Source of the DNA: a virus
Virus record (IMG/VR): IMGVR_UViG_3300045912_000306
Span: 1 to 56,296 of that record
Strand: one strand, 5' to 3'
DNA: 56,296 nucleotides
This document shows, piece after piece, positions 26,522 through 33,216 of this stretch. Position 1 is the stretch's first letter, and each line of letters opens with the position of its first letter. The translations under genes were made by a program, and so were the position numbers. The notes below the pieces were generated by a model, which was given only the letters and a program-made list of their open reading frames with translations, had not been told where the DNA came from and made no database searches.

Positions 26522-26562
26522 GCTTAGATTGACATAATTTGATATAATAAATTACCAGTGGT

Positions 26563-26598
26563 CGGGCTGGCATTCTTTGAGAGAGTGAACCCAGCCCG
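26563..26598. other. GC-rich hairpin between holin-like and 78-aa genes
   Basis: CGGGCTGG and CCAGCCCG (8 bp) enclose 20 bases. There is no T-run on either side, so a simple terminator is unlikely; it may be an mRNA-processing or pausing site. Confidence 0.5.
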
Positions 26599-26603
26599 TA
26601 AAA

Positions 26604-26846
26604 CTAGTATTTAGTCTCCGAAACAAACTTCCTGAAAAAGTCAAGTAAAACATTCACAACATATAAAACCATCGCCCCAGTTACTATTTGATTAGGAACT
26701 AAATCATTTAATGAAAAGCCGTCTTTTTGTATTTCCCCTGCAACAAAACTCAAATAAATTGTTGCCAATGGTGCAAAAAATATTAGTGCATTGGTTGTCA
26801 CTTTTTGAATGTCATTTTTTGTTATCTGAAATCTCTTGCTTACCAT
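26604..26846 (-). CDS. holin-like two-helix membrane protein
   Basis: 80 aa. Two hydrophobic helices (about 20-36, ALIFFAPLATIYLSFVAG; about 52-68, IVTGAMVLYVVNVLLDFF) with a charged N-terminus (KRFQITKNDIQK), as in class II holins. The SD GGAGGTGG lies inside the preceding 59-aa gene, and its ATG overlaps that gene's last codons. It would permeabilise the membrane to release or activate the C39 endolysin. Confidence 0.65.
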   Translation of the reverse strand: MVSKRFQITKNDIQKVTTNALIFFAPLATIYLSFVAGEIQKDGFSLNDLVPNQIVTGAMVLYVVNVLLDFFRKFVSETKY

Positions 26847-27019
26847 CTAAACCACCTCCAATCAAACTTTCGATGTACTCTTTTCTTTTTTTGTGAAAAT
26901 CGACGAAAGTACCACTTCGTAAATCCCTCAATACCCACAAACTTATCAAGTAATCTTCCAAAAGCTCGGCGGGTATTTTGGATAAATCTATTTCTTTTTT
27001 TTTCGACTCGTTCTTTCAT
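26840..27019 (-). CDS. 59-aa very basic protein in the lysis cassette
   Basis: Begins MKERVEKKRNRFIQ and ends with Trp/Arg-rich FDWRWFRW; about 24 of 59 residues are Lys or Arg. Its ATG overlaps the endolysin stop (ATGA) and its end overlaps the holin start, so it is locked into the cassette. No membrane helix. Aromatic-basic composition suggests membrane or nucleic-acid binding; the function is unknown. Confidence 0.6.
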   Translation of the reverse strand: MKERVEKKRNRFIQNTRRAFGRLLDKFVGIEGFTKWYFRRFSQKKKRVHRKFDWRWFRW

Positions 27020-28002
27020 CGCTTAAAAATTGCTCTAATCAACTCCATTATAGTAAATCTTTTTAGATTTGCATCTACCTTTTCTTGCAAGTCTTTATTT
27101 TTCATTTCTAATTCGGATATTTTTTTGTTTAGATTTTCAATATCAGAATTGGCTTTGTCTAATTGAATAGTTAATATCTTATTTTTATATTCAAATTCCC
27201 CCCTCTCTCTATCTGCTGTAAAATACTTTTTTTCTAAATCATCAAATTTTTCTGAAAGTTTTAAATTCTTTTCAATTAAACCCCCTATTTCTGTTGCTCT
27301 ATCCCCCAAAGATACATTAACTGATTTTAATTGTTCTTTTAATTCACTAATTTCGTTATCATATTTAACTGCTTTGTCCCAAAAAGCCCTAAACTCTCCC
27401 TCCCTATCTAAAGACAATCCTCTTTCATCTAAAAGAGTCTTGAACCATGCTGGTATTCCTTGTTGGACTTCACCGCTCCAGAATGGAAGAATTTTGTCGT
27501 AAGCCCTAAAAGTATAAACCGCTCTTTTTACTCCTCCGTAAACATCTAAATTGATTTCACTTCCTGTCCAGGGGTCAGCCGCAAAGAAAACATCATCTTT
27601 TGACTCATCGTATCCGTGTACCAAAACAAAGTGCATTTCCTCAGCAGTAGTAGCTGGGTTAAAATCAATCTCACAAATTAAAGGTCTTCCTTCATCAATT
27701 AAAGATTTCATCTTGGCTATTCCCTGAGGTGTTACTGCATCATTGTATCGAGGAGAAGTATAAACATTATTTAATCCTAAAATTGAAGTTTTGCCCCAGA
27801 TTAAATTACCACTTCCTGCAGTAAATAATTCTTTTCTGTTGTTTATTTCGTTGGGATAAATTCCTAAATAAGTAGCTAGACAAGTAATCAAGCACCCGTG
27901 AGAACCAATTGTATATTTGGGAGAAGTATTGTTGCCTAATATGATAGAAGCCCATCGTGGGTCTCTTTGAGAAAAAATCTCTTTTAGTTGTAGTTTTCTC
28001 AT
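27016..28002 (-). CDS. C39-type peptidase endolysin with coiled-coil tail
   Basis: 328 aa. The N-terminal papain-like C39 domain (about 5-175) shows FSQRDPRWAS, catalytic C37 in SHGCLITC, the His of MHFVLVHGYD near residue 125 and the Asp of ADPWTG. A short linker is followed by a long coiled coil (about 200-310) and a basic tail. It probably cleaves peptide cross-bridges of peptidoglycan, since it sits among small membrane proteins. A protein-processing protease is the alternative. It overlaps both neighbours by ATGA. Confidence 0.78.
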   Translation of the reverse strand: MRKLQLKEIFSQRDPRWASIILGNNTSPKYTIGSHGCLITCLATYLGIYPNEINNRKELFTAGSGNLIWGKTSILGLNNVYTSPRYNDAVTPQGIAKMKSLIDEGRPLICEIDFNPATTAEEMHFVLVHGYDESKDDVFFAADPWTGSEINLDVYGGVKRAVYTFRAYDKILPFWSGEVQQGIPAWFKTLLDERGLSLDREGEFRAFWDKAVKYDNEISELKEQLKSVNVSLGDRATEIGGLIEKNLKLSEKFDDLEKKYFTADRERGEFEYKNKILTIQLDKANSDIENLNKKISELEMKNKDLQEKVDANLKRFTIMELIRAIFKR

Positions 28003-28325
28003 CGACTTATTTTATCACTTTTATTGTCCTCGTCAAAAACAGACTTCCAAAAAAGGCAACCTGTAATAGCTACTGGCGTAGTAAAAATAAATGAGTATTT
28101 TGTTAGAAAAAGATAACTCTCCAAACTAAAAATTCTTACTATTGGGAAAACGCTTATATAGATAAAAAAAATTCCACAGAAAATAAAAAATATAACCATA
28201 CTAGAAATAATCTTGCTTCTTTTTACTCTTAAGAAATTGGCTTGATTGTAAGAGAACGCCAAATAAAGAAAGACAAAAGCAGACACCAAAGTGGGTATTG
28301 CTCGTAAAGAGTACAATGTTTCCAT
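27999..28325 (-). CDS. three-helix membrane protein of the lysis cassette
   Basis: 108 aa with hydrophobic stretches at about 10-26, 42-62 and 75-95 and a charged C-terminus (DEDNKSDKISR). The size and helix number fit class I holins; the 80-aa protein downstream is an alternative holin, so one may be an antiholin. It begins one base after the stop of the 94-aa gene. Confidence 0.65.
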   Translation of the reverse strand: METLYSLRAIPTLVSAFVFLYLAFSYNQANFLRVKRSKIISSMVIFFIFCGIFFIYISVFPIVRIFSLESYLFLTKYSFIFTTPVAITGCLFWKSVFDEDNKSDKISR

Positions 28326-28326
28326 T

Positions 28327-28611
28327 TTAGAAAAATTTGAGGACTTTTTCAGCTCCTGCTAAAACTACTAACGCACCAATCGAGATTATAAGTATTCTTG
28401 AGACTAATTTAATGAAGTCAGTATTTGAAGCAACCATCTCTTTTAGAGTATCTGTATTTTCGTTTAGAAGCCTATTTCCCTCTTTGTGTTCGTCGTTTAA
28501 CCTCTGAATTGCAAAAGAGAACTTTTCAATAACATTAGACTGCTTGTTTATCGCTTCTAAAGTCTCTTTGTGTAAGTTTAATAAAATGTCGTATTGTTGT
28601 TTGGTTGTCAT
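28327..28611 (-). CDS. XhlA-like protein with C-terminal membrane helix
   Basis: 94 aa: a coiled coil (about 10-65, heptad-like with repeated NE/LN) and a single C-terminal membrane helix (about 72-90, LVSRILIISIGALVVLAG). This is the layout of XhlA/hemolysin-type accessory lysis proteins. First gene of the lysis cassette; a tandem 18-bp repeat with promoter-like hexamers lies upstream. Confidence 0.6.
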   Translation of the reverse strand: MTTKQQYDILLNLHKETLEAINKQSNVIEKFSFAIQRLNDEHKEGNRLLNENTDTLKEMVASNTDFIKLVSRILIISIGALVVLAGAEKVLKFF

Positions 28612-28635
28612 AGCTTCATACTAAATATGAGTTTT

Positions 28636-28671
28636 AATAAAATCAAGTAGGATAATAAAATCAAGTAGGAT
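28636..28671. repeat. tandem 18-bp repeat upstream of the lysis cassette
   Basis: The unit AATAAAATCAAGTAGGAT occurs twice head to tail (28636-28653, 28654-28671). On the minus strand it creates TTGATT and TTTATT hexamers spaced 17 nt apart, so it may combine promoter and operator for the lysis genes. Confidence 0.7.
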
Positions 28672-28960
28672 ATATTGTCAGAAAAAACTTCTACAAATTT
28701 TTTTTACTAAGTCAAATATGGGACCCTTTTTTCAAAACTGACCCCTAAGAATTTCAAGATGACGCAATTATTTAATAAATGCAAAGTAATAATTCCCATA
28801 AAATAGTAATTATGAATGTGAAGTAATACATTTTTTTTTGACTTCGCACACACGTAAATCCTATGGGACATGACACTTACCCCCCTTTTGTGTAACGCAC
28901 ACGGATACCGTACAGGAAGAAAACATCGTGCCAATATGTTTTTTGAAAGATGACTGTTAT
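28672..28960. other. non-coding stretch, no feature recognised
   Basis: AT-rich, no convincing coding frame, no SD-ATG pair. An open frame at 28707-28934 (minus) has no start signal and no protein-like composition. Confidence 0.6.
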
Positions 28961-29005
28961 ATCGTCTTTTTTAAAAACCCCTGTCAAAATTGATTTGGTG
29001 AGGTC
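28961..29005. repeat. 45-bp direct repeat, copy 1
   Basis: ATCGTCTTTTTTAAAAA... through ...GATTTGGTGAGGTC matches 31176-31220 with only a few differences, in the same orientation, 2.2 kb apart. Copy 1 lies just upstream of the promoter of the first plus-strand gene. The two copies bracket the plus-strand locus, which suggests a regulatory or replication site, or the scar of an insertion. Confidence 0.75.
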
Positions 29006-29049
29006 TAGGACACATGTAACATGATGTATTTTGATGTTTTAAGATATAA

Positions 29050-29079
29050 TTGACAAAAATATAACAGTTTAGCTATAGT
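29050..29079 (+). promoter_or_regulatory. promoter of the plus-strand locus
   Basis: TTGACA (29050-29055), 18-nt spacer, TATAGT (29074-29079). A 13-bp tandem repeat, GTGTAAATTAGGA twice (29084-29109), occupies the 5' leader before the SD and could be a regulator site. Confidence 0.65.
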
Positions 29080-29123
29080 TTAAGTGTAAATTAGGAGTGT
29101 AAATTAGGAAGGAGGTGAAAAAA

Positions 29124-29720
29124 ATGAACGAATATCAAAGAAGAGAATACGAGAAAAAATTAAGACTTGTTAAGCTTCTTAATAGTTTCGATAGCGGTTA
29201 TAGGTTTGAATTGGTGAAAAATAAAGAGGAGCTATCAGCTAGCCTTATAAAATTAAACAGTGATATCCCCGTTTGTGTTAATTTTATAGACTACGAGGGT
29301 AAATATAGTTTTTACCTAGATTATAGCCTGCCCTATATAACCTATGCAACAGAGAAGCAAATCCGGGAAAAGCTAGGAAAAGAGCCAAAAAGGGTAGGTG
29401 TCTTAAATAAAAATAAGATTGCTAACTGGGTAAAATACTTGTCTGAAGTATATCAAGAGCTAATTAAGACAAGTGGGGAAAGAGAGAAAAAAGTTAATTC
29501 ATTCTTGGAAGAGTTCGAAAAAACAGATGGGGAAAAGCAAGTTATGATGACAAACGAGTATAGAAAAACCTATTCAGGAAGCATAATAAAAAATGGGGTA
29601 GTGTTAGAGTTTTCAATTGACGAGGAAGGGTATATTTGTCAGAGGATAGAGATCAGTTATAGCGTAGAGGATAATTTGTCTAATTTTGTAGCCTTGTCAG
29701 ACAATAAATATCAAGGCTAG
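29124..29720 (+). CDS. plus-strand protein 1, unknown
   Basis: 198 aa from ATG 29124 (a GTG three codons upstream overlaps the SD AAGGAGG). Charged and mixed alpha/beta: KLLNSFDSGYRFELVKNKEE, VNFIDYEGKYSFYLDYS, then a helical region and a beta-rich C-terminus. No Cys pairs, no membrane helix, no family recognised. One of only two phage genes on the plus strand apart from tnpB, so it is expressed separately from the rest; a regulator, immunity or host-takeover role is possible but unproven. A long hairpin begins right at its stop codon. Confidence 0.75.
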   Translation: MNEYQRREYEKKLRLVKLLNSFDSGYRFELVKNKEELSASLIKLNSDIPVCVNFIDYEGKYSFYLDYSLPYITYATEKQIREKLGKEPKRVGVLNKNKIANWVKYLSEVYQELIKTSGEREKKVNSFLEEFEKTDGEKQVMMTNEYRKTYSGSIIKNGVVLEFSIDEEGYICQRIEISYSVEDNLSNFVALSDNKYQG

Positions 29721-29771
29721 TTTTCATTTACTACGGCTTGGCAGAAATGCGAGGCCGTAGCAAAATGAAAA
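29721..29771 (+). other. long hairpin after plus-strand gene 1
   Basis: Arms TTTTCATTT...CTACGGC and GCCGTAG...AAATGAAAA pair over about 18 bp, with a GC-rich top and AU-rich base. It begins immediately after the TAG stop. Closely related to 30190-30241, where one C-G pair of the stem is T-A. No T-run follows, so it may be an mRNA end-protecting or processing element. Confidence 0.75.
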
Positions 29772-29808
29772 TATAGTCGATATTGAAAAAGAGGAAGGAG
29801 GTGAGAAC

Positions 29809-30189
29809 ATGACAATAGAGAAAGCCATAAAAGAATTAAAAAAGATTAGAGACAATGCGGACACGGTTTTAGAAGAAAGAGTTGTTTCAATCCTTATAAA
29901 TAATATACAAATATACAATACGGCAGAAGGTTTTTTTGAAGATGTTTTTGAAAGAGGATTATATTCCGGAGCAATAAGAGAGTTTATTTATCAAAGAGAG
30001 GTTGAAGCCTTTTTTGATAAATATTATTACGATATTATGAACTTATTTTACAAAATGCAGAAAGAGGAAAAAAACATTGAAGATATGTTACCTAGAGGCT
30101 GGGAATGGGAAATAAAAGCGAGCTGTGCTTGGTTAGCTTTTGAAGAAATAACGGCAAGAATAATCGATAAACTAGGTATAAAAATTTAG
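29809..30189 (+). CDS. plus-strand protein 2, unknown
   Basis: 126 aa with SD GGAAGGAGG before the ATG. Helical and acidic; aromatic-rich middle (IYNTAEGFFEDVFERGLYSG) and a C-terminal EWEIKASCAWLAFEE. No family recognised. It shares the downstream hairpin type with protein 1, so the two are probably one transcription unit with separate mRNA elements. Confidence 0.75.
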   Translation: MTIEKAIKELKKIRDNADTVLEERVVSILINNIQIYNTAEGFFEDVFERGLYSGAIREFIYQREVEAFFDKYYYDIMNLFYKMQKEEKNIEDMLPRGWEWEIKASCAWLAFEEITARIIDKLGIKI

Positions 30190-30241
30190 TTTTCATTTAC
30201 TATGGCTTGGCCAAAAAAGCTAGGCCATAGCAAAATGAAAA
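30190..30241 (+). other. long hairpin after plus-strand gene 2
   Basis: Arms TTTTCATTT (30190-30198), CTATGGC (30200-30206), GCCATAG (30224-30230) and AAATGAAAA. Same design and position as the hairpin at 29721-29771; the C-G to T-A change on both arms preserves pairing. Confidence 0.75.
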
Positions 30242-30690
30242 TTAAGCTATACCCTCAATAACTACAGGATAAATTACAAAAAAGCAAAACTCGGGATTTT
30301 TGTTGCCTCTAGCCTCAAACCCAAAAAAACTATAAGTTAAAAATAGTTGTTTTTTTGGCCTATTTTAGTAGTTTTTTGATATTTTGGGGCTATTTTAGAA
30401 GAATTTTAGGTCATTTTTGATTGTTTTTTGGGTTATTTTTGATTGTTTTTTAGGTTTTTTATTGATTTTATTGATTTTAGGTTACTTTATATTTAATAAG
30501 ATATTGTTTTTATATATAAGAGATTGGGTTCGCATTTAAATAATTTTGTACTAAAAAGGGATTAATTTAATTATCTGTTTCTAAAAGCGTAATCTGATAA
30601 TTTTAATTCTAAATATTAATCTAAATATTAATGCGGTGCGGTTCGTCGCATCGTGACATCGCGCTGTCATGTTATTTTAATTATTTTTGG
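30242..30690. other. T/G-rich non-coding tract
   Basis: Between about 30340 and 30500 the plus strand is almost only T, G and A, with loosely repeated TTTTTGG, TTTTTTAGG and TTGATTTTATTG phrases. Such strand-biased, easily melted DNA is typical of a replication origin unwinding region. No gene, SD or promoter with good spacing was found in it. Confidence 0.5.
30654..30669. promoter_or_regulatory. palindromic site TGACA-N6-TGTCA, copy 1
   Basis: TGACATCGCGCTGTCA; related to 35685-35700 and 46987-47002. The dyad symmetry and recurrence suggest an operator for a dimeric regulator. Confidence 0.4.
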
Positions 30691-30691
30691 G

Positions 30692-30747
30692 GATTGTTTC
30701 TTTTTGGGGTAGCCGGTCGTGTTCCTGCTACCCGGAAAAAAACAATC
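30692..30747. other. long hairpin at the stop of the 69-aa gene
   Basis: Arms GATTGTTTC...GGGGTAGC and GCTACCC...AAACAATC pair over about 20 bp around a 13-base loop. The minus-strand stop TGA overlaps its base. Same architecture as the hairpins after both plus-strand genes (GC top, A/T base, starts at the stop). Confidence 0.65.
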
Positions 30748-30955
30748 AGTATTGAACAGCTGTTTTAGACAGAGCCTCAAAAAAAGCCCATCGGCTCAAA
30801 TTGAATTTGCCCCTTTTTCTCGCTCTCTTATAAGCTCTGCTAAGGAATTTAGCGTTTAACTGATCCATGATTTGCAAGGCTTCGCTTTTTGTGTCGCAAA
30901 CCTTGTAAACTTGAAAGTGTCCGTTTCGGCGGAGCAAAACTTTATATTTTCTCAT
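30746..30955 (-). CDS. 69-aa basic protein, unknown
   Basis: Starts at ATG 30955 with SD AAGGAGGTG, the same 16-base start context as plus-strand gene 1. MRKYKVLLRRNGHFQVYKV..., strongly basic (RAYKRARKRGKF), perhaps nucleic-acid binding. Expressed from the promoter at 31092-31120 with a leader of about 130 nt that could encode a short peptide. Confidence 0.65.
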   Translation of the reverse strand: MRKYKVLLRRNGHFQVYKVCDTKSEALQIMDQLNAKFLSRAYKRARKRGKFNLSRWAFFEALSKTAVQY

Positions 30956-31091
30956 TTTTTTCACCTCCTTCCCTTTTTGGAAACAACACACCGAAGAGTC
31001 TTACCCGGTAGCAATTTAAAACGTTTTTGAAGAGTAAAAAATAAAAATCAATTTTAAATTTGGCAGGCTGGTCTGGCATATTTTTATAAAA

Positions 31092-31120
31092 ATAATAAAT
31101 TGTATTTTTTAGCTTGTCAA
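31092..31120 (-). promoter_or_regulatory. GCCTATTGACA-type promoter
   Basis: TTGACA (31120-31115), 17-nt spacer, TATTAT (31097-31092), with the upstream box GCCTA shared with other promoters of this genome. Confidence 0.8.
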
Positions 31121-31175
31121 TAGGCAAAAGAAGCCCAAAATTCATATTTTGAGTTTTAAAAAAGATGGTATATTA

Positions 31176-31220
31176 ATCGTCTTTTTTAAAAAAACCCGTT
31201 AAAATTGATTTGGTGAGGTC
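31176..31220. repeat. 45-bp direct repeat, copy 2
   Basis: Second copy of the 28961-29005 repeat, about 55 bases upstream (on the minus strand) of the promoter of the 69-aa gene. Confidence 0.75.
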
Positions 31221-31375
31221 ATTTTTTGGCGAGTCCGTTTTTAAAATGGTCATTTCTCTTTCAAAAGGAAGATGGACAAGTAAAACCCAATCACTAAAAA
31301 AGAGGTGCTAGCGTGTTTAGCTGCTAGCAAAACCGAGAAAAATAAAACTGTAAAAAAAAATAAATTTCTTGCCAT

Positions 31376-31435
31376 AAAAAAAGCCTCTGCTTTTGTTTGC
31401 TCGGTTGTAAACCGGCTATCTGGCAAAGGCTTTTT
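31376..31435. terminator. bidirectional rho-independent terminator
   Basis: AAAAAGCCTCTGC (plus) pairs with GCAAAGGCTTTTT (one mismatch), with an inner stem CGGTT/AACCG. A-runs and T-runs flank both sides, so it can end transcripts from either direction. On the minus strand it closes the accessory operon after the 81-aa gene. Confidence 0.8.
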
Positions 31436-31486
31436 GCTTCCTGCTACAATCAGGATAGCGTGGCAAAGGTTTTTACGGCGATGAGA

Positions 31487-31732
31487 CTAAATGCTTTTCC
31501 CGTCCTCTTTCTCTTTTTCACTTACCACCGCCTGGGCTATCAATAAATCTTGGATGTATTTAGATAGTTCCGCTCTATATGCGGATAACGCATCCCCATT
31601 TGATAGCACTTTTGCAAAATCTTTTGGCTTTACACCCAAAGAGACTACCACAGCCAAAACAGACGGAGTAATCTCATTTGCGATATTAACAGCCTCGAAC
31701 ATTAAATCCTGATATTTTTTTGTATTTATCAT
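31487..31732 (-). CDS. 81-aa helical protein, unknown
   Basis: MINTKKYQDLMFEAVNIANE...; hydrophobic-helical (ITPSVLAVVVSLGVKP) with a charged C-terminus. SD AAAGGAGG lies 17 nt upstream, after a structured leader (31761-31856). Last gene of the accessory operon before the terminator. Confidence 0.6.
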   Translation of the reverse strand: MINTKKYQDLMFEAVNIANEITPSVLAVVVSLGVKPKDFAKVLSNGDALSAYRAELSKYIQDLLIAQAVVSEKEKEDGKSI

Positions 31733-31760
31733 AAGGGCTATTTTCTCACCTCCTTTCTAA

Positions 31761-31856
31761 AAGCGGGTTTTAAGCCTGCTTCAGCGGTGGCAAGCGAGGT
31801 TCGGAAGCGGCAAGAGGAAAAACCTCTGCCAAGTAAACCCCTTGCCACCCCTGAAG
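31761..31856 (-). promoter_or_regulatory. structured leader before the 81-aa gene
   Basis: A near-perfect rod: 16-nt arms at 31779-31794 and 31841-31856 pair with one mismatch; inside, GGCA-GAGG/CCTC-TTGCC and GGTT/AACC continue the stem. A second stem GCGGG/CCTGC (31763-31778) precedes the SD. Confidence 0.65.
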
Positions 31857-31872
31857 ATGGCCTAAACAAAAA

Positions 31873-33216
31873 TCAATCCCAAAATGTGCTAGTTTTGGTT
31901 TGTGCGTCTTTTGGTTCGTACTCCAAAAGACCTTCCCTTTCAAGCTCGTCCTGAGCTTTTAAAATATTTTCAAACAAGTCCTTATTTTTTTTCGACAAAA
32001 CCCAATCCCAGTCAAAACCCTGATCAAGCACGGCATCGGTAAAATTTTCCGATCCGAGCCCCTTAAAAATTTCGTCTTGCGTGGGGATGTAAATCTCCCT
32101 TCCGGTTAAACTTTTTCGGAATTTAAGAGCGTCCAAAATGCGCCTGACCTCCATCTGTAATCTTTCAATTTCTTTTGGGGTAATGCTGTCGTTTTCAAAT
32201 AAAATTTGATCTTGGATACTCTCCAACCGCATCAAAAGAAGCTCCGAAAGGTAACCACCCGGCTTCTTGATTGGAGATGTTTCGTCAAAATCAACCAGCT
32301 GTTTTTTTAGTGTTTCGACAACAAACTTGTCATTCTCTTTTTTCTCTACAACAATTGGTTTTTGTGGTAACACCGGCTCAACTTTTGTCTTTCCTACATT
32401 AAAGGTTTTTTCCTCGTCCCAGTTTTGCCAGCGGTAGACATAATAGGACGGCCTTTCAACTTCAAAGCCAACCCAACCACCCAAGCTCAATTTAAGTCCT
32501 GTGTTTTCTTCCATTTCTTTAAAAACAAAATCTTTTTTGTTTATTTGAGAAAAAAATAAATTATGAAAATAAAACTTATAATCAAACAAGGCTTCTTCCA
32601 AAATTGCCCTCGTCGAAGCCCAAAAAATAGTCCCTGTTGGTCTGTGGTAAGCTAGACAAATAGGATTGCCCGAAGAAAGCAAGTAAACATTGCCCGGTTC
32701 GTCCACCCTCAATAAAGCAATAGCCATACTTCCTCTCAATTTTTTAGCCGACGCCTTTATTGCGTTGATGGTTTTGAAATTCTTTTTGAAAATAAAATGC
32801 TCAACAAGTCGCAAAATGACTTCGGTATCCACTTCACCGTCGGTTTTTAAATTGAACTCTTCTTTCACTTCCCGATCGTTTGAAATAACGCCGTTATGAA
32901 CCAAAGCCAAACCCAACTTGCTGACTACGGGATGATTGTTTTTGTTGTTTTCCGCTCCACCTTGAGTCTTTGCCCTGTTGTGCCCAATTACTAAAGTTGG
33001 ATTGTTTTCCTTCAATAAAGTTTTGAAAACTTTTGTTTTGACAAAAACGCTAGCATCTACTGGCTCCTTGTAAAAAAGGATATCCCGATCCTTCACGAAA
33101 GCAAAGCCCGTAGCATCTCTGCCCCGCACCTGACTGGCGAGCAAAATTTTTATAAATTTTTCTTTTGCAAACTCGGAGTGCTCTCCCACTGTTAAAAATC
33201 CGCTAATTCCGCACAT
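31873..33216 (-). CDS. class-II glutamine amidotransferase protein
   Basis: 447 aa. The N-terminal Ntn-hydrolase domain begins MCGISGF, so Cys2 becomes the catalytic N-terminal nucleophile after Met removal. Further family motifs are SQVRGRDATGFAF, IGHNRAKTQG, LALVHNGVISN and TDGEVDTEVILRLVE. The C-terminal 220 residues are charged and unrecognised. It would release ammonia from glutamine for the amidoligase encoded just upstream (adjacent genes, no gap). Amidoligase with a class-II amidotransferase is a described phage gene pair (Iyer and colleagues, 2009). Confidence 0.9.
   Translation of the reverse strand: MCGISGFLTVGEHSEFAKEKFIKILLASQVRGRDATGFAFVKDRDILFYKEPVDASVFVKTKVFKTLLKENNPTLVIGHNRAKTQGGAENNKNNHPVVSKLGLALVHNGVISNDREVKEEFNLKTDGEVDTEVILRLVEHFIFKKNFKTINAIKASAKKLRGSMAIALLRVDEPGNVYLLSSGNPICLAYHRPTGTIFWASTRAILEEALFDYKFYFHNLFFSQINKKDFVFKEMEENTGLKLSLGGWVGFEVERPSYYVYRWQNWDEEKTFNVGKTKVEPVLPQKPIVVEKKENDKFVVETLKKQLVDFDETSPIKKPGGYLSELLLMRLESIQDQILFENDSITPKEIERLQMEVRRILDALKFRKSLTGREIYIPTQDEIFKGLGSENFTDAVLDQGFDWDWVLSKKNKDLFENILKAQDELEREGLLEYEPKDAQTKTSTFWD

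Noticed and set aside
28707-28934. Possible 75-aa gene in the non-coding block
   Set aside because: No SD, atypical composition, and no neighbour overlap.
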